Source: an uncultured Methanospirillum sp.
Lineage (GTDB): Archaea; Halobacteriota; Methanomicrobia; Methanomicrobiales; Methanospirillaceae
Assembly (NCBI RefSeq): GCF_963668475.1
Contig: NZ_OY764544.1
Coordinates: 3,286,001-3,350,000, forward strand
DNA length: 64,000 bases
Direction: 5' to 3'
Part shown: piece after piece, positions 1 through 8,758 of the stretch
How the letters are laid out: every line of letters starts with the position of its first letter
Position numbering within the stretch: position 1 is the first letter of the stretch
The notes under the pieces: model-generated
What the model was told of the DNA's origin: nothing
Databases searched by the model: none
What the model saw: the letters and a program-made list of their open reading frames with translations, nothing else
Translations under genes and position numbers: made by a program

Positions 1-182
1 GCTTTGTACCTTACATTTTCGACACTGTTATCAAGCCGTATTGAATATTTTAAATGAAATTCAACGGTTTCTTAATTGATATGAGTGCGGATTTCGTGAT
101 TTTTTGGTTTCGGATGCTGGTATAAGGTTCTATCCTAATATCTGTTATTCGTACAACGTCTTATTGGTGAACCTTCGGACAA
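1..182. other. Non-coding left edge
   Basis: AT-rich sequence downstream of the histidine kinase. I see no credible reading frame, RNA or repeat here. A gene beyond the left edge may be regulated from it. Confidence 0.5.
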
Positions 183-3100
183 TCACAGAATCCGGAACAT
201 CCCTTTCGGCACTGTAATCTCAAACCGTGCTCCTTTCCCGAACTCCCCATTCTCTGTGATGGAAAGCCCTGTAATGGAGAGGATCTCCCGTGAGAGGAAG
301 AGACCAAGGCCGGTGTGCTTCCCAAAGCCTTTGGAAAAGAGTTTTGTTTTATCCTCAACGCTGATACCCTCCCCATCATCTTCAACAACAATAATCAGGT
401 TCTCCCGGTCTGGATTGCTGGAAACCCTGATAGATGTCATCTTCTCGCCCCCGTATCGAAGGGCATTATCAATCAGATTGTAAAAAACCTTCTGAAGAAG
501 TGGATCTGCATACATCTCCACCTCCGGTTCTTCAGCAGTGATGCTGATCCCGTCATGCCTGAGTTGAAGGGAGGATTTCTTCATGATAGAATGTACACTC
601 TGCCACGTAGGTGCCTCAATCCCCATACTCTCATAATCCTTGGTAAAACTGATCTGCCTGGAGATGGTGTTGGCAATATGCAGTTCTTTATTGATATACT
701 CTTCAATCTTCTCCTTATCATTGAGATAATCTTTTGAGAAGTCAAGATACGCAAGTAATCCCTGTAGCTGATTCCCGATATCATGACGGGTAATACTTGA
801 GAGAAGATGGAGTTTCTTGTTCGCCTGCAGGTATGCACTCTGCGTCTGGCTCAGTTCAGCAGTACGCTCTATAACCCTCTGTTCCAGCTCTGTATTCAGC
901 CTCTGAAGTTCCTGTTGTGCAACCTTCCGGTCAGTAATATCAAGAAGTGATCCAATGATGGCAGGTTTTCCTTTGTATATCGTTCGTGACCCGAAAACTT
1001 CTATGATAATATCTCTTCCTGATCTGGTAATCCCTCTGAGTTCATAGTTGAGAGTCTCAACATCTCCTGATATTCTTGTTTCAGTATTTCCAGAAAGTTT
1101 GGGGATATCTTCAGGATTTACAAGGTTTTCAGGTCCGAGTGTATCGATGATGTCATTGATCTCATACTCAAAGATCTGAGCCAACTTACTGTTTACATAC
1201 CTGAAGATTCCTTCCTGGATAAGGTAAATTCCGGTGAGTGACTTCTCGGCGAGATCCCTGAATTTGTCCTCAGACTCCTGGAGAGCAACCATCACCCTCT
1301 TCTGCTGGGTGATATCACGGATAGACTCGATTGCTCCGACCTTGTTCCCGTCATTATCATAGAGCGGAGTTGCCTTTCCCCAGAGGGTAATATTTCTTCC
1401 ATCGGGCATGGTGATATCAACCTCAACAACGATGAGGCTTCCTTCATGTTTTATCACCGTGTACTCCTTCTCCAGTTCCTCATGCGGAGCGAAGATCCAG
1501 TCTATCAGGATAGGTCTCCGGATTCCGTAAAATGGCAGTGAATACTCATAATTGCCTTTGCCTATGATATCTCTGGAAGTAACCCCGGTCATCTCCTCCA
1601 TCGCCTTGTTCCATGTGATGATCACGCCATTCAGATCAATTGCAAATGTGGCGTCAGGAAGATGGTCAATGATATCAGCCATCCTTCGCTCAGATCTTGC
1701 AAGAGCTTCCATGATAGCGGTCTCCTCTGACATGGTCTGGGCAAGCCTCAGGTTACTGAAGCTGAGGCGTGATATGTACCCGGTAAACCTGACCAGGAAG
1801 TCCATCAGTTCTGTAACATGTGATTTATTCAGTCGTGGAACCTTGCGGAGAGCGGATATGTACTCATCTTTGTCAAACCCGTACCGTTCGGCCTGGGCGA
1901 CAAACAACGCCTCATCAACGACCTCATCGTCATAGAAGAACTGGCCGGTAAAGATGTTGCCAACATGCTTCCCTCCGATGTATAATGGTGTTATCACGTC
2001 CCAAAGGTTATTGGTACACTTATATGCAATGTACTGGCCCGGCTTCAGGCTCCCTGACAGATGGAGATCACTCTCAGTACAGTTCTTTGCGGTCTCTTCA
2101 TGGGCGCGATGGAATTTTAAACAGATGTCCTGCCATCCTGATGATGATATGACCTTTCCATTCAGATCAAGGATCGCTGTGGTGATGCCGGTCAGTTTTG
2201 AGAAGTCATTCATCAGTGACTGGACAACATCGAGATCAAGGATATTGCCAAGTTCCAGTTCAGTGAGGTCGCTATCAGGAGATAAGAGTGAGGTGAGTTT
2301 TAACTGAAGTCGCTGTTCACTTTCTCTCAATGCTGCGGTACGTTCTCTCACCTTGGTCTCAAGATCATCATGTGCTTTCCTGAGAGCCCTCTCTGCTGCC
2401 TTACGTTCGGTGATATCCCGGATAATTCCAAGAAGATACGGTCTGCCATGAATTGTTATCCTGCTCAGACTAACCTCGGTGTATGACAGGGAATTATCCC
2501 TGTTTTTGTGAGCCCAGTCGATACGCTGCGTTTCTCCGTTGAGAACCGTTTCAATACTCTCTGCTACCCGCCTGGCAGACGGGTAGTTGTCTTCCTGCTG
2601 TTCCGGAGCGAAATCAGCCGGAGAATGGCCGATGATAGCATCTCTTGGAAGCCCAAGCATCTCTTCTGTCTTTGTATTACAGTCAATGATGATCGAGCGA
2701 TCCATGATCACAATCGCGTCATTAGCTCCCTCAAATAATCCTTTGAACTTTGCTTCGCTCTCGATCAGCTCCTGTGAAGCCATCGCAGCGGTGATAACAT
2801 GAAAGAGTGTGTTGATGAGATCCTGAAGGAGATCCTGATCGACCTGTGAGATCGGGCTCTTCTTAAAGATGGCAAGGACACCGGTGGCCTCATTATCAGG
2901 AGAGAGGAGACGAAAACCGGCAAATGAAGTAAACCCTGATGATGCTATCCAGGCAGGGTCACAAAATCCGGAGTCGGGTAAAAGATCATTGGTGATGATC
3001 GAGGGTTCATCACCGACTGCAATTCTCCCTATCGTTACGTATCCAAGGGGAACTCTCTGACATATCCCGTCAGGAATGATCTCCCTGGATGAGCGTGCTA

Positions 3101-4709
3101 TCAGGTGCAGGCATCGTGTTCTATCAGGACATACATCAGAACCGGCACCGGCATGCTTGCACCCTGATTCACAGATATCGCCATTGTTAATAAGCCAGAT
3201 TCCTGCAAAATCAGCATCAAAGATATCGACAACCGCGTTACTTACCAAAAGCAGGCGTCCCTCAAGATCAGAGGTTGAGAGCAGTCTCTCCTTTAATGTG
3301 CTTATTCTGATGAGTTTCTCTTCATACAACCTTCGTTCTGTGATGTCCCTGGCAGCTGCATAGATGAGATTATTGTCAGGATTTGGAGATGACCGCCATT
3401 CGATGTACCTGATGCTCCCGTCTTTATGCCTGTACCTGTTGGTAAAGTTAATGACCTTATTTTTATTTATCAGGTCAGATACGGCGTCAAGGGTTGCCTG
3501 GAGATCATCAGGATGAACAAAGTCAAGGAATCGGTGACCTTCGAGGTCAGAGAGTGTATACCCAAGCGAATCTTCCCATTCCGGGTTTAATTTGATGAAT
3601 TTTCCGTTCGTGTCAGCGATGCAGAGCAGGTCAAGACTGATAGAGAAGTAATGGTTGATCTCCTCGTTCTTTCTCCTGAGCTCATCCTCAATCTCTTTTC
3701 TGTCTGTGATGTCTACAAGTATCGTCAGAATGGCGGGGAGATTATGAAACTGGATTGGGACTCCTTTGGACAATACAGTGCGGACATTTCCTTCTTTTGT
3801 GACAACATCTAGCTCAACTGTTTTCATACTCCCGGACGAGATCCTGCTCAGTACCACATCATGAACCGCATGCTGCTGATGTATGGAGACATGGGAGAGA
3901 ATATCAGTCCCCTTCATCTCATCTGAAGAATAACCAAGTAGTCTGGTAACAGCAGAATTTACATACAGGATCTTCTGGTCATGCCCGTATACCACAATGA
4001 GATCAGGCAGGTTTTCAACAAGCCCCCTGTTAAACGTCTCACTCTCTTTGAGAATCTCGTCGTCCTGTTCTTTGAGAAGCAGAAGAAACCCGATCCCGCT
4101 GATGAAAAGAATCACAAAGAAGAGGCCGTACTCGATGGTCTGACTGGCATTGTCTGAAAGAAGATTATATTCTGCTGACGTGGAGAGGATGGACGAACCT
4201 GCACGATAGATGCTGGAAAGGCTGAACAGGCAGAAGAAAAAACCAAGGACTTTTCTGAGTACCGAATTTTTCTGACTGTTGAACAGGAAACAGGCACAGG
4301 CAGAGTATATCAGGGTGAGCAAGACCGAGGCTATCGCAACTTTGATGTTGGCAGGAGCAGCCCACATCAGGAGCCATATTGTACAAAAACAGATCAGGCC
4401 AAGTATTCCGAAGACCTTTTCAGAGTTCTTATGATACGTGTCTGCGTTCGTAATGGCAAACGTTTCACATATGAATCCTGCAAACAAGAGCGAATTTGCT
4501 ATCTGAACAGAGATAAGGTCAGGTATCATCCCCCTGAAGATAAAAAGAGGCCAGCCTGCAGCCTGAAATATCTTCCCTGCCATGAACATCCGGTATGATC
4601 TCGCCTGTCCAAAACCGGAATTGTATATCGCCAGTATGCATGCAACCGTGAGGTTTCCCAGAAAGAGCAGGAACATTATTGTTGCAACATCAAAGCCGGA
4701 CAGAGGCAT
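183..4709 (-). CDS. Membrane-bound PAS/GAF/PocR multi-sensor histidine kinase
   Basis: A 1508-residue sensor kinase. Residues about 1-215 hold roughly seven hydrophobic segments, so the input is membrane embedded. PAS domains follow at about 222-345 and 350-465, a GAF domain at 475-640, a third PAS at 650-775, a PocR ligand-binding domain at 835-1015, two more PAS domains to about 1280, then a coiled coil and the kinase core. The phospho-acceptor box reads TRHDIGNQL, typical of archaeal kinases; the ATPase has NLIDNALRYGG, EDDGEGI and GLGLFLS. The kinase looks catalytically complete. No response regulator is adjacent, so it is an orphan kinase; the lone receivers at 32.7 kb and 53.8 kb are possible partners by inference only. 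Ligands are unknown. Confidence 0.93.
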   Translation of the reverse strand: MPLSGFDVATIMFLLFLGNLTVACILAIYNSGFGQARSYRMFMAGKIFQAAGWPLFIFRGMIPDLISVQIANSLLFAGFICETFAITNADTYHKNSEKVFGILGLICFCTIWLLMWAAPANIKVAIASVLLTLIYSACACFLFNSQKNSVLRKVLGFFFCLFSLSSIYRAGSSILSTSAEYNLLSDNASQTIEYGLFFVILFISGIGFLLLLKEQDDEILKESETFNRGLVENLPDLIVVYGHDQKILYVNSAVTRLLGYSSDEMKGTDILSHVSIHQQHAVHDVVLSRISSGSMKTVELDVVTKEGNVRTVLSKGVPIQFHNLPAILTILVDITDRKEIEDELRRKNEEINHYFSISLDLLCIADTNGKFIKLNPEWEDSLGYTLSDLEGHRFLDFVHPDDLQATLDAVSDLINKNKVINFTNRYRHKDGSIRYIEWRSSPNPDNNLIYAAARDITERRLYEEKLIRISTLKERLLSTSDLEGRLLLVSNAVVDIFDADFAGIWLINNGDICESGCKHAGAGSDVCPDRTRCLHLIARSSREIIPDGICQRVPLGYVTIGRIAVGDEPSIITNDLLPDSGFCDPAWIASSGFTSFAGFRLLSPDNEATGVLAIFKKSPISQVDQDLLQDLINTLFHVITAAMASQELIESEAKFKGLFEGANDAIVIMDRSIIIDCNTKTEEMLGLPRDAIIGHSPADFAPEQQEDNYPSARRVAESIETVLNGETQRIDWAHKNRDNSLSYTEVSLSRITIHGRPYLLGIIRDITERKAAERALRKAHDDLETKVRERTAALRESEQRLQLKLTSLLSPDSDLTELELGNILDLDVVQSLMNDFSKLTGITTAILDLNGKVISSSGWQDICLKFHRAHEETAKNCTESDLHLSGSLKPGQYIAYKCTNNLWDVITPLYIGGKHVGNIFTGQFFYDDEVVDEALFVAQAERYGFDKDEYISALRKVPRLNKSHVTELMDFLVRFTGYISRLSFSNLRLAQTMSEETAIMEALARSERRMADIIDHLPDATFAIDLNGVIITWNKAMEEMTGVTSRDIIGKGNYEYSLPFYGIRRPILIDWIFAPHEELEKEYTVIKHEGSLIVVEVDITMPDGRNITLWGKATPLYDNDGNKVGAIESIRDITQQKRVMVALQESEDKFRDLAEKSLTGIYLIQEGIFRYVNSKLAQIFEYEINDIIDTLGPENLVNPEDIPKLSGNTETRISGDVETLNYELRGITRSGRDIIIEVFGSRTIYKGKPAIIGSLLDITDRKVAQQELQRLNTELEQRVIERTAELSQTQSAYLQANKKLHLLSSITRHDIGNQLQGLLAYLDFSKDYLNDKEKIEEYINKELHIANTISRQISFTKDYESMGIEAPTWQSVHSIMKKSSLQLRHDGISITAEEPEVEMYADPLLQKVFYNLIDNALRYGGEKMTSIRVSSNPDRENLIIVVEDDGEGISVEDKTKLFSKGFGKHTGLGLFLSREILSITGLSITENGEFGKGARFEITVPKGMFRIL

Positions 4710-5043
4710 TCTCTTCTCCTTCTCTGAAATGCATACACAATTCCATGGCAGAGACCACTCTCATCAACCCCTATAGGTTACGTATTATCAGATGATAACG
4801 AGAAATTTATCGGAATGGTGAGTTGTTAGTAGGCCGTATTTATAAGCGTTTGCTACACCCGGATGACGGTTGAATTATCAGTCAGGAATGAAAAAAGTCA
4901 ATGTCAAATCCATTGGTTAACCGGTAATCTCCGGTATGTCATGATATTTTGAAGATTCAATCGCTGAGAAGCTAAATGATATCATGTTCTACCATGTATC
5001 AACCATTTTTTTACCTCTGTGAACTGAACACCATGGGGTGAAT
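4710..5043. promoter_or_regulatory. Divergent intergenic region with TATA-like box
   Basis: About 330 bases between the divergent kinase and TudS-like genes. On the minus strand the sequence CTTATAAATAC (4836-4846 region) resembles an archaeal TATA box and would put the kinase transcript start near 4810, giving a leader of about 100 bases. No clear box was found close to the plus-strand gene. No coding frame or RNA gene seen. Confidence 0.4.
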
Positions 5044-5595
5044 ATGAACCAGGGAAAAAAGATCATACTTCTGGCCCATTGCCTCCTGAATGTTAATGCA
5101 AAAGTCGGAGGGCTTGCCAGGTATCCTGGTGTGCATCAGGAACTTGTCTCCTCTATTATTCAGAAAGGGTATGGTCTCATCCAGTTACCCTGCCCTGAAA
5201 TCGGATATTTTGGTATACGAAGGTGGGGGCAGGTTGTAGAACAGATGGACATTCCAGCATATCGCAGGCATTGCAGGGATCTTCTGCGGCCCATCGTCGA
5301 TCAGATTGAAGACTATATTAAAAACGGGTACGAGTTTTTTGGCGTGATAGGGGTTGATAAGAGCCCGAGTTGTGGAGTCCATCAGACCTGTTCTTCAGAT
5401 CAGTACTGCGGCGAGATCTCGTGTATCACAAATCTCAAAAAACTAACGGAATCGCTCATCTATCCTCAAGGACAAGGAATATTTATTGAAGAGTTTCAAT
5501 CGCTTTTAGGTGACGTTGGAGTCTCGATCCCTTTCTATGGGATAGATGAAGAAAGTAATGACATTCCTGCTCCTATTCTGTCATTACTATCCTGA
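5044..5595 (+). CDS. TudS-related putative desulfidase (DUF523-like)
   Basis: A soluble protein of 183-185 residues with the family signature HCLLNVNAK near the N-terminus, a CPE motif (PCPEIGY) and DKSPSCGVH, cysteine positions shared with DUF523/thiouracil desulfurase (TudS) proteins, which bind a 4Fe-4S cluster and remove sulfur from thiolated bases. The exact substrate here cannot be told. The start is ambiguous: GTG at 5038 or ATG at 5044. A GGGGTGA stretch at 5035-5041 overlaps the GTG but is very close to the ATG. It stands alone, divergent from the kinase. Confidence 0.72.
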   Translation: MNQGKKIILLAHCLLNVNAKVGGLARYPGVHQELVSSIIQKGYGLIQLPCPEIGYFGIRRWGQVVEQMDIPAYRRHCRDLLRPIVDQIEDYIKNGYEFFGVIGVDKSPSCGVHQTCSSDQYCGEISCITNLKKLTESLIYPQGQGIFIEEFQSLLGDVGVSIPFYGIDEESNDIPAPILSLLS

Positions 5596-5706
5596 TACAT
5601 GAAGACTGGTACGATATTTCACCGAATAAGCGTTGTGCGGTCTCGAATTACTGCCTAATTTTTTACAGACTCTTTATTCAAATACTCCTCCAATCGACGT
5701 ATATTA

Positions 5707-5760
5707 TCTCTCCGGTTTGGTCTCTCAAAAAACGGCATTTGTGCCTGAAACCGGATAGAG
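5707..5760 (+). promoter_or_regulatory. Stem-loop element in leader of ABC transporter genes
   Basis: TCCGGTTT (5711-5718) pairs perfectly with AAACCGGA (5748-5755), and CTC just outside can pair with GAG after a two-base bulge. Inside lies a second hairpin, GGCA (5734-5737) with TGCC (5742-5745). The element ends next to the ribosome binding site GAGGGA of the binding-protein gene (start 5774). It may be an operator or a structured leader RNA. Confidence 0.4.
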
Positions 5761-5773
5761 GGAATAAATACGA

Positions 5774-6553
5774 ATGAAATTTCTTCGCTGTCTGATAATC
5801 GCTCTCTGCGTTGCATTGTTCACCGGATGCGTATTTGCAGAGGAATCATCTGGTGCTTTCCAGAAAGACCTGAAAGAGAATGGGAAACTTGTTGTTGGCC
5901 TCTGTGCTCAGTATCCTCCATTCGAGTCGGTCAATGATAAGACCGGTGAAATCGAGGGGTTTGATGCAGATCTTGCCAGGGCTCTTGGAAAAGAGATGGG
6001 ACTCAATGTTACTATTGTTGATGCCCAGTGGCAGGCATTGCTCGGAGGTCTTGAAAAAGGCGATTATGACGTGCTTGTCACTGCCATGTCAAAACAGGAG
6101 GCATCAGCAGGAAATGTGGGCATGAGTGATCCATACTACAACCTGAGAGAGATCATCCTTGTCAGATCTGATGATGATTCCATCAAGTCTCCTGCAGATT
6201 TAACCGGTAAGGTCGTCGGTGTCCAGTCGTCCACAGGGGCTGAACAGCAGGTTGACAAGCTTACCGGACTCAAAGAGGTCAAGCGGTATGACTACAACAA
6301 TGATGCTTTCATTGACCTTACAAACAAGCGTATAGACGCAGTTGTTGTCGGATATGCATATGCAGCAACAGAGGCCAAAAATAAGGAAGGGCTCAAGGTC
6401 ATCAATACACCGGTAGGCGAACCTTCAGAACTGGTGATGATAACCGCAAAGAAGTCTGATTCACTGTTGAATGAGTTGAATAAGGCTCTAGATACCATCA
6501 AGCAGGATGGAACGTACCAGAAGATCGTTGACAAGTGGTTGAACCTTTCGTAA
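5774..6553 (+). CDS. Amino-acid ABC transporter substrate-binding lipoprotein
   Basis: A 259-residue periplasmic-type binding protein of the SBP_bac_3 family (polar amino acids). It begins with a signal sequence and a lipobox, LFTGC, so it is predicted to be lipid-anchored outside the membrane. Family landmarks follow: LVVGLCAQYPPFE, GFDADLARALGKEMG and, near the middle, GKVVGVQSSTG, with a C-terminal YQKIVDKW. The stop codon touches the start of the permease gene (6554), so they are co-transcribed. The amino acid specificity is not evident. The start has a good GAGGG ribosome site. Confidence 0.92.
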   Translation: MKFLRCLIIALCVALFTGCVFAEESSGAFQKDLKENGKLVVGLCAQYPPFESVNDKTGEIEGFDADLARALGKEMGLNVTIVDAQWQALLGGLEKGDYDVLVTAMSKQEASAGNVGMSDPYYNLREIILVRSDDDSIKSPADLTGKVVGVQSSTGAEQQVDKLTGLKEVKRYDYNNDAFIDLTNKRIDAVVVGYAYAATEAKNKEGLKVINTPVGEPSELVMITAKKSDSLLNELNKALDTIKQDGTYQKIVDKWLNLS

Positions 6554-7219
6554 ATGATGGACTTTCAGTCCGATCTTATCGGAAGGAATCTTCCGCTCCT
6601 TTTTAGTGCTACCATCACCACAATTGCAATAACTCTTGCTGCCTTTGCTGTTGCCTTACTCATCGCGATCGGCGTTGGCATGGTACGGAGGTACTATCAA
6701 CAGGGGATTGTTTCTGTTATCCTTTGTATTTATATCGAGATATTTCGGGGAACACCCCTTCTCGTTCAGTTATTCTTTATCTATTACGGACTTCCCTCTG
6801 TTGGAATAATACTGGACGCCTTCACAGCAGGCGTTATCGGACTTGCATTAAACTGCGGTGCGTATATGTCTGAAACGATTCGTGCAGCTATGACATCAGT
6901 AAGCAGAGGACAGGAGGAGGCAGCGTACTCACTAGGATTTTCCCGATTTCAGACGATCAGATACATCGTCTTTCCACAGGCTATAAGGGTTGCAATCCCC
7001 CCGATGATGAACTCATTCTCATCGCTTCTCAAGGATAGCTCGCTTGTGTCGGTAATCTCTATAACAGAACTGACAAGGGTTGGAAATCTGATATACTCCC
7101 GGACTTCACGACCGTTTGAGATTTATCTGATTCTCGGAATCTTTTATTTCGTGATGACATTCTCGGTTACCCTGATATCCAGGTATCTAGAGAAACGGAG
7201 TTCCCGATGGGTCAGGTAA
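6554..7219 (+). CDS. Amino-acid ABC transporter permease (HisM/GlnP type)
   Basis: A 221-residue inner membrane permease of the His/Glu/Gln/Arg type, with about five hydrophobic segments. IEIFRGTPLLVQLFFIYYGLP is the characteristic early segment, and the cytoplasmic EAA loop, EAAYSLGFSRFQTIRYIVFPQA, is the ATPase docking site. The gene starts immediately after the binding-protein stop (ATGATG at 6554). Unusually, no ATP-binding subunit follows; the next gene lies on the other strand. A T6 run at 7225-7230 is a plausible terminator. The ATPase must be supplied from elsewhere. Confidence 0.93.
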   Translation: MMDFQSDLIGRNLPLLFSATITTIAITLAAFAVALLIAIGVGMVRRYYQQGIVSVILCIYIEIFRGTPLLVQLFFIYYGLPSVGIILDAFTAGVIGLALNCGAYMSETIRAAMTSVSRGQEEAAYSLGFSRFQTIRYIVFPQAIRVAIPPMMNSFSSLLKDSSLVSVISITELTRVGNLIYSRTSRPFEIYLILGIFYFVMTFSVTLISRYLEKRSSRWVR

Positions 7220-7224
7220 CCAAC

Positions 7225-7230
7225 TTTTTT
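7225..7230 (+). terminator. T-run terminator after ABC permease
   Basis: Six T residues six bases after the permease stop codon, in the gap between convergent genes. Archaeal polymerase terminates at such runs. Confidence 0.4.
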
Positions 7231-7292
7231 AAAATATCAATTCTTTTACAGATTATCCGGGATACTCGCCCGGAGGAATTCAAGGGGTCATT

Positions 7293-8093
7293 TCATCTCC
7301 CCCCGTACATTCTGACATGCTCCCATCCTTTCTGAAGATCTGAATCAGACCCTGGCTCATAGATCCCGGCATCTTCCCGGTGAAACACCCTCCGATCCTC
7401 TCCAACCGGGCAGACCTTGATGCAGATTCCACACGGTGAGATATGCCTCTTGTTCAGAGCTGCACTCTGGGCCGTGCATGCCGCCTTGTCTGTCAAAGCC
7501 CCGGGATACTCGCCCTCCTCAAGTGCAGATGCCGGGCAGAGGCTGACACACCGGTTGCAGTGTATACAGAGTTCATCCTCAATGAGAGGACCTGATGGGA
7601 TTCTGGCAGTTGTAAAGATCGATCCGAACCTGACCCTTGGCCCGAACTCCCGTGTGAGCACCATGTTGTTCACCCCGAACCTGCCAAGGCCTGCCAGCAC
7701 TGCGGCATGCCGGTGAGAGAAGAATACAACCGGGTTATGTATCAGAACCTCGATGCTCCCGTATCCGTCTCTTGGAACGAAGACCGAGGGGAATCCTGCC
7801 TGTGTGAGGATGGAGGCGAGTCGGACAGTGTACTGGTCGAGGAGCGAGTTGATGGTCTTGTAGAGTTCGTGGTACCAGATCGAAGGAGAGGTCTCAAGTG
7901 CAAAAAGAGCAACCGGGAGCCCGATAACGATGACCGTCTCCGTCTCTGGCAGAATATAATCCGGGGAAAATTCAGGCGGGACCCAGGGCTCAAAGAGGGG
8001 CTCTTTCCACCTGCCTGCTGCTGCATACCCGACGAGAGGGATATTCTGCTCTGCACAGAATGAACTGACAATCTCTTTTGGATTCACGCTCAT
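7293..8093 (-). CDS. QueG-like 4Fe-4S protein (COG1600 family)
   Basis: A 266-residue soluble protein related to epoxyqueuosine reductase. The N-terminal two-thirds match the family core, including GRFGVNNMVLTREFGPRVRF-type sequence, followed by two 4Fe-4S sets: CIHCNRCVSLCP and CGICIKVCP with an additional Cys between. It is shorter than bacterial QueG (about 310-380 residues). Archaea are not known to need QueG for queuosine, so the substrate is probably different; an electron-transfer or reductive-activation role is possible. It is the last gene of the PP2C-kinase-FHA operon: its ATG overlaps the FHA stop (ATGA), so translation is probably coupled. Confidence 0.78.
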   Translation of the reverse strand: MSVNPKEIVSSFCAEQNIPLVGYAAAGRWKEPLFEPWVPPEFSPDYILPETETVIVIGLPVALFALETSPSIWYHELYKTINSLLDQYTVRLASILTQAGFPSVFVPRDGYGSIEVLIHNPVVFFSHRHAAVLAGLGRFGVNNMVLTREFGPRVRFGSIFTTARIPSGPLIEDELCIHCNRCVSLCPASALEEGEYPGALTDKAACTAQSAALNKRHISPCGICIKVCPVGEDRRVFHREDAGIYEPGSDSDLQKGWEHVRMYGGR

Positions 8094-8590
8094 CCAGTCT
8101 GAACTGTAAAGGTGCAGACCGAGGAGATGGAAAGGGTATCATCAACCCGAATCTCGTACCACTTCTCCGGGACGAGTTTTGTCCCGTTGATGTACGTCCC
8201 GTTGGTTGAGTTCTCATCCTTTATCAGCCACTTGCCGTTCATATACTTGAACGTTGCATGATGGCGTGATACTGAACTGAACTGGTTCAGGATCCTGCCA
8301 CCTATCGAGTCTCTACCAATAATATCTCCGTTGTGGATGGTAATGATCTGACCGGGTCCCATCACAAGGAGAAGCGGGGCTACCTCACGGATGGTCTTGT
8401 CCTGATCAAATACTGGTTTATCCATGAACCTGATATGCGACTGCCTCCTCTGTACTGGAGTTCCTGCCTGGCCCGGAGGTTTTGCAGGCACCGGCCGCTT
8501 CCTGGAGAGATCTGAAAAGCACCGCTGGCATATCATCTCGGTAGCCGGGTTTGCCATCCCGCAAACATCACAAATCTTCTTCAATGTCAT
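8090..8590 (-). CDS. Zinc-ribbon FHA domain protein
   Basis: About 166 residues when started at ATG 8590 (MTLKKICDVCG); an in-frame start at 8656 would add 22 atypical residues. The N-terminus is a zinc ribbon, CDVCG and CQRCF. After a basic linker a forkhead-associated domain occupies about residues 75-160: GDIIGRDS, SVSRHHATF and DENSTNGTYING, all core phosphothreonine-binding motifs. FHA domains read threonine phosphorylation, which fits the upstream Ser/Thr kinase and PP2C phosphatase. The gap to the kinase gene is 168 bases, so it may also have its own promoter. Its 3' end overlaps the next start by four bases. Confidence 0.9.
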   Translation of the reverse strand: MTLKKICDVCGMANPATEMICQRCFSDLSRKRPVPAKPPGQAGTPVQRRQSHIRFMDKPVFDQDKTIREVAPLLLVMGPGQIITIHNGDIIGRDSIGGRILNQFSSVSRHHATFKYMNGKWLIKDENSTNGTYINGTKLVPEKWYEIRVDDTLSISSVCTFTVQTG

Positions 8591-8758
8591 GGTGCTGAAT
8601 AAATTGTATATCCCTGAATATTCTTCCCGTTTTCCCATCCACGGAAATCGTAGCATCCATCAGATGATGCAGCTGGTAAGTAATACTTCATCTCATCAGT
8701 ATTGAGCATTGTGCTCTGCCTCATTCTGACAAATGCTGATTGGTCTGTATGGGGAGGA

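Noticed and set aside
4735..4800. Possible tRNA or structured RNA near the kinase start
   Set aside because: No cloverleaf arms or TTCGA-type loop could be laid out; only AT-rich leader sequence.
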